DNA from: Daejeonella lutea | GTDB taxonomy: Bacteria; Bacteroidota; Bacteroidia; Sphingobacteriales; Sphingobacteriaceae | Direction of reading: 5' to 3' | NCBI RefSeq assembly: GCF_900168015.1 | Contig: NZ_FUYR01000001.1 | Coordinates: forward strand, 990,943-1,054,942 | DNA: 64,000 bases | Part shown: piece by piece, positions 36,586-45,412 of the stretch | How the letters are laid out: each line of letters opens with the position of its first letter | Numbering within the stretch: the first letter of the stretch is position 1 | The notes under the pieces: generated by a model | Seen by the model: only the letters and a program-made list of their open reading frames with translations | What the model was told of the DNA's origin: nothing | The model's database searches: none | Program-made: the position numbers and the translations under genes

Positions 36586-37020
36586 ATGGAATTGGAGCAT
36601 TGCACCGGGACGACCTGCACATCGGTTGAAATTGGAAGAGATCATTACAGAACAGAGATTACAGCTGGAAATCATACCATTATAGCAGATGAACCACTTG
36701 ATATTGGTGGAGAGGATAAAGGGGTTAACCCCAACGAACTGTTCCTGGCGAGTTTAGGCAGCTGTACTGTCATTACCCTTCGCATGTATGCCGATCGCAA
36801 AGAATGGCCGGTAGACAGCATTTTGGTCGACCTGAAAATGGATATCGTGAAGGGTAACGAAACCCAAACCACCTACATTAAGAAGCATATTACCATTCTT
36901 GGAGACATCAGCGAGGAGCAAAAGCAAAGGATGTTAAAAATTGCTGACAGTTGCCCCCTACACCGCATCATGACCAACCCGATTGTCATTAGCAGTAATC
37001 TGATCCCGGGAAAAGAATAG
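36586..37020 (+). CDS. OsmC/Ohr family protein
   Basis: A 144-residue protein of the thiol-dependent peroxidase superfamily. The two redox cysteines are C60 in LFLASLGSCTVITLR and C123 in ADSCPLHRIM. OsmC and Ohr reduce organic hydroperoxides; this one resembles the YhfA/OsmC branch by its short length and NPNELFLASLGSC motif. An extra CTGTTC pair near the N-terminus is unusual. It stands 86 bases before arsR in the same direction. Confidence 0.9.
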   Translation: MELEHCTGTTCTSVEIGRDHYRTEITAGNHTIIADEPLDIGGEDKGVNPNELFLASLGSCTVITLRMYADRKEWPVDSILVDLKMDIVKGNETQTTYIKKHITILGDISEEQKQRMLKIADSCPLHRIMTNPIVISSNLIPGKE

Positions 37021-37087
37021 GCCATACCGATATAATTAGAGCTATTACTGATGTTTTTTCAGAATAATTTGCATTTCTCATTAATCC

Positions 37088-37103
37088 ATCGTAATATTGC
37101 GAT
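37088..37103. promoter_or_regulatory. ArsR operator upstream of arsR
   Basis: ATCGTAATATTGCGAT is a 16-base inverted repeat with a single central-arm mismatch, three bases before the arsR start codon. It matches the palindrome found again before the next gene. Confidence 0.75.
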
Positions 37104-37106
37104 GTA

Positions 37107-37436
37107 ATGGGACTAAGTAAGACAGAAATTTTTACGGATGAACAAAACAGGCTTGCAAGTTTGTTTAAAGCCCTCGCCCATCCCGCAAGGATTGCTATTC
37201 TCCAGCGTATAATCGAACTCAACACCTGCATATGCGGTGATCTTGTCACAGAACTCGGGTTAGCCCAGGCAACTATCTCACAACACTTGAAAGAACTTAA
37301 AAGCGCAGGTATAATTCAGGGCACTATCGACGGCGTAAGCATATGTTATTGCATTGATCCTAAAGCCTGGGAACTAATGGAGCGCCATTTTCAACAATTC
37401 ACCAGCACCTACAAACCGACCGCTAACTGCTGTTAA
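37107..37436 (+). CDS. arsR: ArsR family transcriptional repressor
   Basis: A 109-residue winged-helix repressor that leaves DNA on binding As(III). The helix-turn-helix is LGLAQATISQHLKELKSAGI (residues ~51-70). Metalloid-site candidates are C41 and C43 in NTCICGDL at the start of helix 3, C80 and C82 in SICYCIDP, and a terminal C108-C109 pair. It heads a four-gene operon, and its operators flank it on both sides. Confidence 0.93.
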   Translation: MGLSKTEIFTDEQNRLASLFKALAHPARIAILQRIIELNTCICGDLVTELGLAQATISQHLKELKSAGIIQGTIDGVSICYCIDPKAWELMERHFQQFTSTYKPTANCC

Positions 37437-37457
37437 AAAAAATTTGACTTAATCAAA

Positions 37458-37469
37458 CGTAATATTACG
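37458..37469. promoter_or_regulatory. Second ArsR-type operator, perfect palindrome
   Basis: CGTAATATTACG is a perfect 12-base palindrome with the same core as the arsR operator, six bases before the DUF6428 start codon. Two near-identical palindromes in one short operon strongly suggest both bind ArsR. Confidence 0.75.
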
Positions 37470-37474
37470 ATAAT

Positions 37475-38035
37475 ATGGAAACTACACAAACCTTAAACTG
37501 GCAGAACTTCAAAGAAGCCCTGCTTCAGCATCCTGATCTTAATCTTCAATTCCAATATGCGGAAGATAAATGGGTTGATGCATCATACCACATTACAGAG
37601 ATTAAACAGGCACCAATCACGTCTGTTGATTGCGGCGGTGTACTCAATCAGTGGACGGAGATCATCGTGCAGCTCTGGGAGCCCGGTGAAAAGCAGCAGG
37701 AACGGGCCATGAAAGTAAGAAAAGCGCTATCTATAGTGGAAGTCGTAGAAAAGAAGCTTCGGCTTGAAGATCTGGCCGTTGTAAAGATTGAATTTGGAAA
37801 TTCGCAATTTGACACCCGCCAAATGTATCCGGGTAACATTAAAATTGATGATGAAAATCTTATTGTCGATCTTCAACCTGATTTTACTCAATGCAAAGCC
37901 ATCGGGCGTGGCGGAAGCTGCGGCACTGACGACAAAGGGGTCGAATGCTGTGAACCTGTTGCTAAAGAGAAAGTTGAAATGAAAAATCTCGCTTTAGCAA
38001 CTGATTGCTGTACTCCGGGAGGTGGATGCTGTTAA
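37475..38035 (+). CDS. DUF6428 family protein with cysteine-rich tail (arsenic operon)
   Basis: A 186-residue protein repeatedly found beside arsR and arsC in Bacteroidota. Residues ~1-135 form a compact alpha/beta domain. The last 47 residues carry eight cysteines, C140, C149, C158-C159, C178-C179 and C185-C186, in glycine-rich surroundings (GRGGSCG, TPGGGCC). This resembles a soft-metal trap, and binding of As(III) is a reasonable inference, not an established fact. It has its own operator upstream. Confidence 0.82.
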   Translation: METTQTLNWQNFKEALLQHPDLNLQFQYAEDKWVDASYHITEIKQAPITSVDCGGVLNQWTEIIVQLWEPGEKQQERAMKVRKALSIVEVVEKKLRLEDLAVVKIEFGNSQFDTRQMYPGNIKIDDENLIVDLQPDFTQCKAIGRGGSCGTDDKGVECCEPVAKEKVEMKNLALATDCCTPGGGCC

Positions 38036-38044
38036 TAAGATAAT

Positions 38045-38536
38045 ATGGAAATAATTGAAATGACACCAGATCACTGGGAATCGGTTAGAGATATTTATCT
38101 GCAGGGTATCGCCACAAAAAATGCCACACTGCAAACAGGCGCTCCTTCATGGGAAGAATGGGACAGGGAACACCTGTCATCACTCCGTTTCGTTTCCCTT
38201 ATTGATAATGTCGTTGCCGGTTGGGCAGCGCTTACACCAGTGTCCGGCAGGTGTGTATATGCAGGTGTAAATGAGGTAAGCGTGTATGTTCATGAAGACT
38301 ATCGTGGGAAAGGTGTTGGTGCCCAATTGCTTGCCCAACTGATTAGCGATAGTGAAAAGCAAAACATCTGGACACTGCAGTCGGGAATATTTCCCGAAAA
38401 CAAAGCCAGCATTGCCCTGCACGAGAAGAACGGATTTAGAACAGTTGGTTACCGGGAAAAGATTGGAAAAATGGAAGGCACCTGGAGAGATGTAGTGTTA
38501 ATGGAGCGCAGAAGCAGCATTGCAGGACAAGAATAA
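38045..38536 (+). CDS. GNAT acetyltransferase, ArsN/PPT-acetyltransferase type
   Basis: A 163-residue N-acetyltransferase. The acetyl-CoA loop YRGKGVGAQLL lies near residue 87, preceded by the EVSVYVHED strand; the NKASIALHEKNGFRTVGYREKIG end is typical of phosphinothricin-type acetyltransferases. ArsN1 relatives in ars operons acetylate arsinothricin-like compounds. The 9-base gap to the preceding gene and the next gene's close start place it in the operon. Substrate is not proven. Confidence 0.87.
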   Translation: MEIIEMTPDHWESVRDIYLQGIATKNATLQTGAPSWEEWDREHLSSLRFVSLIDNVVAGWAALTPVSGRCVYAGVNEVSVYVHEDYRGKGVGAQLLAQLISDSEKQNIWTLQSGIFPENKASIALHEKNGFRTVGYREKIGKMEGTWRDVVLMERRSSIAGQE

Positions 38537-38544
38537 CGAATGAT

Positions 38545-38964
38545 ATGAAGAAAGTGTTAGTGCTATGCACCGGTAATAGCTGCCGCAGCCAGATTGCAGA
38601 AGGGTATTTAAGACATTTTTCCGCCGACAAAGCAGAAATTTTCAGTGCTGGCATAGAAACTCATGGGGTAAATCCCCGTGCCGTTCAGGTCATGGCTGAA
38701 GACCATCTGGACATATCGAAACATACATCCAACAACGTTGACGAATACAGCGATGTCTCTTTTGATTATGTGATCTCGGTATGCGACAATGCAAAAGAAT
38801 CCTGCCCGGTCTTTCCTGCTACCGTTCAGCATTTCCACGAAAACTTCCCGGATCCGGCCAAAGCTAGTGGCACTGAGCAGGAAATAATGGATGAATTCAG
38901 GCGCGTGCGGGATATGATCAAGGTATATTCGGCCGACTTTGTTAAAGCAAACCTTGAAAATTAA
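38545..38964 (+). CDS. arsC: Thioredoxin-coupled arsenate reductase
   Basis: A 139-residue LMW-phosphatase-fold arsenate reductase: reduces As(V) to As(III). The P-loop CTGNSCRS gives nucleophile C8 and arginine R14. The redox pair C80 and C87 in ISVCDNAKESCP is spaced exactly as C10, C82, C89 of the B. subtilis enzyme, so disulphide relay through thioredoxin is expected. It is the last gene of the operon; no arsB or ACR3 efflux gene follows before the hairpin terminator. Confidence 0.94.
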   Translation: MKKVLVLCTGNSCRSQIAEGYLRHFSADKAEIFSAGIETHGVNPRAVQVMAEDHLDISKHTSNNVDEYSDVSFDYVISVCDNAKESCPVFPATVQHFHENFPDPAKASGTEQEIMDEFRRVRDMIKVYSADFVKANLEN

Positions 38965-39043
38965 TCTCAAGGTGATATAGCAAAAAGTTGTAGCGGCACA
39001 GTTCTTGCAATAAAAGGATATTGACCCTACTCTCCTATGTAGC

Positions 39044-39082
39044 AAAGGCCTTTTGATTCAAGCTCAAAAGGCCTTTATACTT
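39044..39082 (+). terminator. Hairpin terminator after the arsenic operon
   Basis: AAAGGCCTTTTGA (39044-39056) and TCAAAAGGCCTTT (39064-39076) pair perfectly over 13 bases with a 7-base loop, followed by ATACTTTTA. It lies 79 bases after the arsC stop. Confidence 0.7.
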
Positions 39083-39111
39083 TTACCAATCCTATTTTTC
39101 TTCCTGCCCTT

Positions 39112-39133
39112 GCATACGATAGATATCGTATGC
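39112..39133. repeat. Perfect 9-bp hairpin downstream of the YeiH gene
   Basis: GCATACGAT and ATCGTATGC with a four-base AGAT loop. It lies between the convergent arsenic operon and YeiH gene and could form part of the latter's terminator. Confidence 0.6.
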
Positions 39134-39139
39134 CACAAC

Positions 39140-39198
39140 AGTATCCTATGAATCCTATAATCCTATGAATCTTATTGATCCTATTTATCCTACTATCC
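39140..39198. repeat. Tandem ATCCTATGA-type words
   Basis: The words ATCCTATGAATCCTATAATCC and onward repeat about seven times with 8-9 base spacing directly after the YeiH stop (minus strand). Similar in style to the inverted cassettes elsewhere, but a complementary arm is not visible. Confidence 0.7.
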
Positions 39199-39205
39199 CT
39201 TGAAT

Positions 39206-40462
39206 CTAGTTAAATAGAAGAAGTGCCACAATCAAAGTCACCACAACATTAAACCCCTGTGCGATCAGAAATGCATAAAACGGCTTTTTACTCTGTTTAT
39301 TAAACAAATCAGCAAAATTTGTTTCAAGACCTATGCTGGTGAACGCCAGGGCAAACCATAAACCCTGTAAATTCTTCAGGCTTCCTTTTACAGCACTGAT
39401 AGTCTCCGCGTCAAGTATGAAGGAAAAAACCAGCGAGGCGGCGATGAATCCCAGCACGAACTTCGGGAAGCGCTCCCATATTACGCCGATGGTCGGCTTT
39501 GAATCCGGGTCCTTAGAGTTTGGATGTTTTGTATAGGTCCAGAAGACTGATATGGCGAACGCCGCAATACCCAGTAGTACATTTTGGGAGAACTTCACAA
39601 TTGTACTAATCTTCAGGGCCTCTTCTCCGACAAGAGATCCCGAAGCTACGACAGCCCCAGTGGTATCAATACTTCCTCCTAGCAAGGCACCGGTAACTGC
39701 CTGCGATAATCCAAAATAGTTTGCAAACATCGGCATAAAGATCATCATCGGAATAGCTGTGATCAGCACCATGGAGATGACGTAAGAAAGTTTTTTGGAA
39801 TCCCCTTTTATTGCACCTGACGTTGCAATTGCCGCTGAAACACCGCATATAGATACGGCGCTGGAGATCATCATGGTCAACTCGTCATCAATCTTAAGCT
39901 TTTTACACAACCAGTATGCAAAATACCAAACCGATATCACAACTATAAGGGCCTGAATAAGTCCTAAGGACCCCGCCTTTAAAATATCTCCAAAGATGAC
40001 ACCAGTTCCGAGCAATACCAGGCCAATCTTTACAAACAGCTCAGTAGACAACGAAGATTTTAACCATTCAGGTAGTTTAAAGAAATTGCTGATTATCAGT
40101 CCAAGGCCAAGACTAAAAATAACTGCCTCCAAATTGATCGCTTTTACCTGGCTGTTTCCCGCGAGGATAAGTGCCAGAATCGTCATAAAATATACTACCG
40201 GAAAACCCAGCAAATAGCTCTTCAGGGATTTCCCCGTGAGCAGCGCGCCTATTACTGCGATAACCAGGACAAAAACAAACTGGATCAATATGATCCCGAG
40301 GTTAGCTGGCTCTAAAACTGTTTGGGTAAGCTCTGAAGCATTGCTCCAGCTAAAAGCAGGTACGGGTAATATCAAGCCCCCGATGGAAAGCGCTATAATC
40401 AAGGCCCCTAAAATTACTACTACCAAGTCCTCATGTAGGACAAGTTTTTTCTTTTCTGACAT
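39206..40462 (-). CDS. YeiH family putative sulfate exporter
   Basis: A 418-residue membrane protein with about 11 helices (UPF0324/YeiH family). Signature segments: EAVIFSLGLGLIISNFF near residue 115, LVLLGTGVIFGDILKAG, and SAVSICGVSAAIATSGAIKGD near residue 203. The family is annotated as exporting sulfate, on limited evidence. It starts two bases after the stop of the upstream flavoprotein gene, so the two are co-transcribed. Confidence 0.88.
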   Translation of the reverse strand: MSEKKKLVLHEDLVVVILGALIIALSIGGLILPVPAFSWSNASELTQTVLEPANLGIILIQFVFVLVIAVIGALLTGKSLKSYLLGFPVVYFMTILALILAGNSQVKAINLEAVIFSLGLGLIISNFFKLPEWLKSSLSTELFVKIGLVLLGTGVIFGDILKAGSLGLIQALIVVISVWYFAYWLCKKLKIDDELTMMISSAVSICGVSAAIATSGAIKGDSKKLSYVISMVLITAIPMMIFMPMFANYFGLSQAVTGALLGGSIDTTGAVVASGSLVGEEALKISTIVKFSQNVLLGIAAFAISVFWTYTKHPNSKDPDSKPTIGVIWERFPKFVLGFIAASLVFSFILDAETISAVKGSLKNLQGLWFALAFTSIGLETNFADLFNKQSKKPFYAFLIAQGFNVVVTLIVALLLFN

Positions 40463-40464
40463 AA

Positions 40465-41901
40465 TTAGAGTGAAGTGTTGATTTGAAATATATCTTTAAG
40501 TGTTTGTTTAGCAGCGTGATATCCACACATACCATGAACCCCGCCCCCCGGAGGTGTCGAAGAAGAACAGATGTAAATACCTTTGGAAGATGTGCGGTAC
40601 GGTGATGGCCTGAGCGCCGGTCGTGTAAACAATTGAGCGAGATCGATAACACCCCCGTTAATGTCGCCGCCGATGTAATTTGGATTATAAGCTTCAACTT
40701 CTTTTGTATTCATCGTGTGTTTTGCCAGGATCAGATCCTTAAAACCGGGTGCGAATCGTTCAACCTGGTTTTCGATAGCAGCGGTCATATCGACTGTCGA
40801 ACCGTTAGGGACATGGCAATAAGCCAATGCGGTATGCTTGCCTGCAGGAGCCCTGCTTGAATCAAACAGGCTTTGCTGGGCCAGCAAAACAAAAGGTTTT
40901 TCGACATGTTGTCCACGAGACGTACCAAGCTCATTTGAAGCAATTTCTTCGAGCGTGTTTCCAAGGTGCACGGTTCCGGCTTCTCTCGCTTCCGTTGATT
41001 TAAAAGGGATTGGCCCATCCAATGCCCAGTCTATCTTAAATACTCCCATCCCATAACGGTACCGTTCCAACTGCCATTTGTAAAGAGGCGAAAATCGCTC
41101 GCCGGCAATATCAAGGATCTGCTTTGGTGTAAGGTCGAACAGAATCGCTTTTGCTGTTGGTACATCGCTCATTGCGCGTACATGAACGCCGGTCTGGATT
41201 TTCCCGCCAAGGGACAAAAAATATCCAGCTAGCGCATTAGCGATCTGTATGGAGCCGCCGACAGGTGCCGGCCATCCTTTCAAATGCCCGGTAGCCAGCA
41301 ATACCAATCCAATAGCAGACGTAGCGAGATTGGAAAGCGGTTGAATCGAATGCGCAGCCATCCCAGCCCATAATCCCCTCGCTTTTGCAGTTTTAAATTT
41401 ATCCGCAAGTGATGTCGCTGATCGCAGCGCATTCAATCCAAAAGCCGCCATGTCTAACGGATGTTTTGGAAAATGAAGCGGTGCAAGCACATCGGGTGCC
41501 ATGGCGGGCCAGCTTTTAACGAGGGGCGCCAATAAATCCGCATAAGCGCTTCCATCTTCACCCAGAGCAGCAGCCGTTTCGTCTACCGATCCTTGCAGCA
41601 ATGCAGATGACCCATCATCAAAAGGGTGCGCTGCTGCAATTTTTGGATAAACGTATTTCAGCCCTTGCTGCTGTAGAGGGAGTTTATTAAAAAACGGAGA
41701 TCCAGCTGCCAGAGGATGAATGGCAGAACAGACATCGTGAATAAATCCGGGAAGGGTAAGCTCAGCTGAACGCAATCCCCCGCCGACAGTATCTTTAGCC
41801 TCAAGGAGCAAGACGGAAAGTCCAGCTTCCTGAAGTACAATTGCTGCCGACAAGCCATTTGGCCCGGAACCTACAACTACTGCATCATATTCGTTATTCA
41901 C
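40465..41901 (-). CDS. FAD-dependent oxidoreductase, CrtI/PYROXD2-like
   Basis: A 478-residue flavoprotein beginning at a GTG. The dinucleotide motif VVVGSGPNGLSAAIVLQEAG is at residues ~8-27, followed by LLLEAKDTVGGGLRS. The C-terminal FAD segment with the GIYICSSSTPPGGGVHGMCGYHAAK pattern is near residue 445. It belongs to the phytoene-desaturase-like amine oxidase superfamily; such genes act on carotenoids or unknown isoprenoids. No other carotenoid genes are nearby. Two-base gap to the YeiH gene. Confidence 0.86.
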   Translation of the reverse strand: MNNEYDAVVVGSGPNGLSAAIVLQEAGLSVLLLEAKDTVGGGLRSAELTLPGFIHDVCSAIHPLAAGSPFFNKLPLQQQGLKYVYPKIAAAHPFDDGSSALLQGSVDETAAALGEDGSAYADLLAPLVKSWPAMAPDVLAPLHFPKHPLDMAAFGLNALRSATSLADKFKTAKARGLWAGMAAHSIQPLSNLATSAIGLVLLATGHLKGWPAPVGGSIQIANALAGYFLSLGGKIQTGVHVRAMSDVPTAKAILFDLTPKQILDIAGERFSPLYKWQLERYRYGMGVFKIDWALDGPIPFKSTEAREAGTVHLGNTLEEIASNELGTSRGQHVEKPFVLLAQQSLFDSSRAPAGKHTALAYCHVPNGSTVDMTAAIENQVERFAPGFKDLILAKHTMNTKEVEAYNPNYIGGDINGGVIDLAQLFTRPALRPSPYRTSSKGIYICSSSTPPGGGVHGMCGYHAAKQTLKDIFQINTSL

Positions 41902-42166
41902 AGGGAGCTTATTTAATTGCTGAATATCATTAAATAAGTTGAAAGTTGAATACTGAATTTTATAGGCTTAGAAAGCCCTGTTCATCCCGCTGTAACAACA
42001 CACACTGGTTTACGTAAAAGAAATATTCCGCAATCACACGCAACAAATTGAAACTTATGGCTTAAATATTTGCAAATATGTGCGTGTTATTAATACATTT
42101 ACTTATAAACCCGCAATTAAATTAAACGCTCATGTAATTTAAATATAAACCCTTTAACCCCTATCT

Positions 42167-44656
42167 ATGAAAAAACTTCTACCCGCAATTCTTGTGTTAC
42201 TTACAGCGCTTACAACTTTCGCGCAAACACCCCCTAAACGAGAGCTTAGGGGAGTCTGGATAAGTACCCATATCAGTCTCGACTGGCCGAACCGGACTCA
42301 GACCCCCACCCAGCAAAAAACTGCGCTTACGGGCATTTTGGATCATAACAAGGCCACTGGAATGAATGCTGCCTATTTTCAAGTGAGAAGTCAGTCAGAT
42401 GCTATGTACCCAAGCGCTTTGGAGCCATGGTCTTATTACCTGACTAATCAACAAGGCAGAGCCCCATCCCCACTTTGGGATCCGCTCCAATTTGCAATTG
42501 ATGAAACCAAAAAAAGAGGCATGGAATTCCATGCATGGATTAACCCTTATCGTGCAGTTGCAACCCTTGCGAATGCAAATATCCCTGCGCAATATGCACC
42601 AAACCATGTTTCAAAGACACACCCGGAATGGATGTTAACCGTCGGAACCGTGCAGATCCTAAATCCCGGACTGCCACAAGTTCGAGATCATGTGACAAAT
42701 GTAATTGTCGATATTTTTAAAAGATATGATGTCGATGGTATCCACTTCGATGATTATTTCTATCCGAACGGTACTACTGGCGACGATGCAGCTTACAATG
42801 CTGATCCCAGAGGATTTCCGGCGACAACTGCCGGCCGTGCCGATTGGCGTCGTGACAACATAAATTTGTTGATCAAACGCGTTTCGGACAGTATTAATGT
42901 CCTTAAGCCCTGGGTCAAGTTTGGTGTGTCCCCTTCCGGGATTTACCGCAGCAGTACCGATCCTAATATTGGCTCACCAACATCTGCAGGTGCACTTCAG
43001 CATTACAGTGCCTTGTTTGCAGATAGCAAGAAATGGATTCAATCCGGATGGGTAGATTATCTTACCCCGCAAGTTTACTGGTATATAGGACAAACTGGCT
43101 CAGATTACAAGCTGCTCGTGCCTTGGTGGAATAATAACTCTTTCGGCAGGCATATTTATATCGGTATGGCCGATTATAAGGTAAACACTGCAGGCTGGCT
43201 AAGTCGTTCTGAAATACCGAATCAGGTGCGTTTGAACCGGAGCAACCCTAATGTGTTTGGCCAAACTCATTTCCGCCATGCTTTCCTTGTGGCAAACCCG
43301 CTTAATTACCGGGATTCATTAAAGCAGCATTTTTATAACAAACCTGCCCTCCTTCCTGCCATGACATGGAAAGACAGCGTTGCTCCAGCTGCCCCGGATT
43401 CCCTTGGCCTCGCTAGGACTTCCGGATCTATCGTTCTTTCATGGAACAAACCTGCTGCATCTCCGAACGAACTCGATAAAGCCAAACGATTTGCAATCTA
43501 TCGGTCAACCAGTCCGGTAATTGATAAGGAAAATGCCAATAACCTTATCGGAATAACGAATCAGGATGAAGATACCTTTACGGATAACTCTGTGGTCGCC
43601 GACAGCATTTATTACTATGCTGTAACGTCATTGGACAGACTGTATAACGAAAGTGCAGGATCAAACATTGCCAGCAACGATACAATTAAACCAGTAGTTG
43701 TAGTTCAAAACATTACACGCGACCTTGTGAACGGAAATGTTTCAATAAGCGTGTCAGACATAGACAATGGTTCTTCAGATAATTGGGGAATTGCGTCCAT
43801 GCAGCTGAGTAAATCAACTTTCGACTGCACTAACATCGGACCCAATACAGTGACCTTGACAGTCATCGACAAGGCCGGCAATATCGATTCAGCCACTGCC
43901 ATTGTCACCATTAACGGCCGTATCCCTCAACCTGCTATTGCTGTGAGCAGAACCAACACTACCAACACAGGACTACCGGCCAATACAATCGCTTTAGGAT
44001 ATGGTGCACAAACACTCCAGCTAACTGCGTCAGACAGTACCGCGACAAGCGGCACAACTTATTCCTGGAGTCCGGCAACGGGTCTGAGCAGTACAACTGG
44101 CTCAACGGTAACCTTCACTCCTTCTCAGGCAGGTACTTATACCTTCCTTGTGGAAGCGAGAAGTGAATTCGGATGTATAGCAGTAAAATCAGTTATCATA
44201 GAGGTGATTGATGTACGTTGTGGTGATAAAGTATTGGTTTACAAAACAGCCGGGAACAGCGGGAAATGCGTTCAGCTTTGCGTTTCCGCAAATGCCGTAC
44301 CTGCCCATCTTGCAAATGGATCGTCTCTGGGCAAATGTGCCGAAGGAACTACAATCATTGATTCCGTTGAAGACTATGTCGCTGACAACAACGAGGTATC
44401 TGTCATTAAAGGGTATCCAAATCCGTTCACTTCACAGTTTACTCTCACGTTCAAGTTGGAAAAGAAACAAAACAATGTAACGCTTGATATCTTTGATCTG
44501 GCAGGCAACCGGCTTAAACGAGTTTACGCTGGCAATGTTAACGAGGGACAAGAATATTCCTTCCCGATAGATGCCTCAGGCTTCCAGGGTAAGTTTTTCA
44601 ATGCCCGCCTTACGGCACCAGGAAAGGTATATAACTTCAGACTGGTAAAAGATTAA
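42167..44656 (+). CDS. GHL10-type glycosylhydrolase-like protein secreted by type IX system
   Basis: An 829-residue exported protein. Signal peptide ends at TTFAQ (about residue 20). Residues ~25-385 are the family-10 glycosyl-hydrolase-like (DUF187) barrel: RELRGVWISTHISLDWP, AYFQVRSQSDAMYPS, FHAWINPYRAV, VDGIHFDDYFYP. A fibronectin type III domain follows (~405-510), then Ig/PKD-like repeats. The last ~80 residues (VIKGYPNPFTSQFTL to the RLVKD end) are a T9SS type A sorting domain, so the product is moved across the outer membrane and cleaved. The substrate of GHL10 is unknown. Confidence 0.9.
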   Translation: MKKLLPAILVLLTALTTFAQTPPKRELRGVWISTHISLDWPNRTQTPTQQKTALTGILDHNKATGMNAAYFQVRSQSDAMYPSALEPWSYYLTNQQGRAPSPLWDPLQFAIDETKKRGMEFHAWINPYRAVATLANANIPAQYAPNHVSKTHPEWMLTVGTVQILNPGLPQVRDHVTNVIVDIFKRYDVDGIHFDDYFYPNGTTGDDAAYNADPRGFPATTAGRADWRRDNINLLIKRVSDSINVLKPWVKFGVSPSGIYRSSTDPNIGSPTSAGALQHYSALFADSKKWIQSGWVDYLTPQVYWYIGQTGSDYKLLVPWWNNNSFGRHIYIGMADYKVNTAGWLSRSEIPNQVRLNRSNPNVFGQTHFRHAFLVANPLNYRDSLKQHFYNKPALLPAMTWKDSVAPAAPDSLGLARTSGSIVLSWNKPAASPNELDKAKRFAIYRSTSPVIDKENANNLIGITNQDEDTFTDNSVVADSIYYYAVTSLDRLYNESAGSNIASNDTIKPVVVVQNITRDLVNGNVSISVSDIDNGSSDNWGIASMQLSKSTFDCTNIGPNTVTLTVIDKAGNIDSATAIVTINGRIPQPAIAVSRTNTTNTGLPANTIALGYGAQTLQLTASDSTATSGTTYSWSPATGLSSTTGSTVTFTPSQAGTYTFLVEARSEFGCIAVKSVIIEVIDVRCGDKVLVYKTAGNSGKCVQLCVSANAVPAHLANGSSLGKCAEGTTIIDSVEDYVADNNEVSVIKGYPNPFTSQFTLTFKLEKKQNNVTLDIFDLAGNRLKRVYAGNVNEGQEYSFPIDASGFQGKFFNARLTAPGKVYNFRLVKD

Positions 44657-44672
44657 TTGTATAAAGATCGAC

Positions 44673-44705
44673 AAAAGCCTCCCGAGAACCCGGGAGGCTT
44701 TTTTT
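44673..44705 (+). terminator. Rho-independent terminator after the GHL10 gene
   Basis: AAAAGCCTCCCG (44673-44684) pairs perfectly with CGGGAGGCTTTT (44691-44702) around a six-base loop and ends in a T run. Confidence 0.92.
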
Positions 44706-44791
44706 ATTCCTGTAATTTACCAGATCACCCTGCCTGGCGTTAGTTAGGGTCTGAGTTAAAAATGTTAATTTAGTCCACATATCTTAATCAA

Positions 44792-45271
44792 ATGAACAAA
44801 CAGATCGACGTAGTAAGAAAAACCAGGAGAGCGATCCTGAACCTGATAAGCGACATGAGTACTGAAGAATTAAATCAGGTACCCGCTGGATTTAATAACA
44901 ATATCATCTGGAATATAGCTCATCTGGTTGCTGCACAGGATAATATCTTCTACGTTAAATCCGGACATCCATTAAAAAACATCAGTCAGGAGTACTTCGA
45001 TGCGTACAAACCAGGTTCAAAACCTGAGGGATCAGTTTCGTCGAATGAGATTGAGCGAATTAAGGCTTTGCTTTTCTCCAGTCTGGATCATCTCGAAAGT
45101 GATTTTGACCAGAACCTCTTCAGCAACTACCCTGCATGGACAACCCGTTACGGTGTCGATATAGAAAGCGCAAATGATGGCCTCATTCTTCTTCCCTTTC
45201 ACGAAGGTTTACATTTTGGATACATGATGGCGCAGAAGAGAGTTATCAGAGGTCAGAAGCAGGAGATCTGA
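44792..45271 (+). CDS. DinB family protein
   Basis: A 159-residue four-helix DinB-superfamily protein (IIWNIAHLVAAQDNIFYV near residue 38, with the first metal histidine; LLPFHEGLHFGYMMAQKR near residue 130 with further histidines). This places three histidines as expected for the metal site. It is distinct from the DinB gene at 35.5 kb. Its stop codon lies inside the left arm of repeat cassette D, whose sequence encodes the last few residues. Confidence 0.87.
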   Translation: MNKQIDVVRKTRRAILNLISDMSTEELNQVPAGFNNNIIWNIAHLVAAQDNIFYVKSGHPLKNISQEYFDAYKPGSKPEGSVSSNEIERIKALLFSSLDHLESDFDQNLFSNYPAWTTRYGVDIESANDGLILLPFHEGLHFGYMMAQKRVIRGQKQEI

Positions 45272-45412
45272 AGTCGGAAGTCAGAAGTCGGAGGTCTGAA
45301 GTCGGAGACTAAATGCTGAAATAGAGGTTTGCGGCGGTTGGCTTGCTTTATCTGAATGCTCGTAACTTGATAGCTCGTTTCCTCAGACCTCAGACCTTAT
45401 ACCTCAGAGATC
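45271..45412. repeat. Iterated-word inverted repeat cassette D
   Basis: The left arm is built of GAAGTCGGA/GAAGTCAGA/GAGGTCTGA words and the right arm of TCAGACCT/CAGACCTTA/CCTCAGAGATC words, largely complementary. It lies between the convergent DinB gene and the antiporter remnant. Confidence 0.8.
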
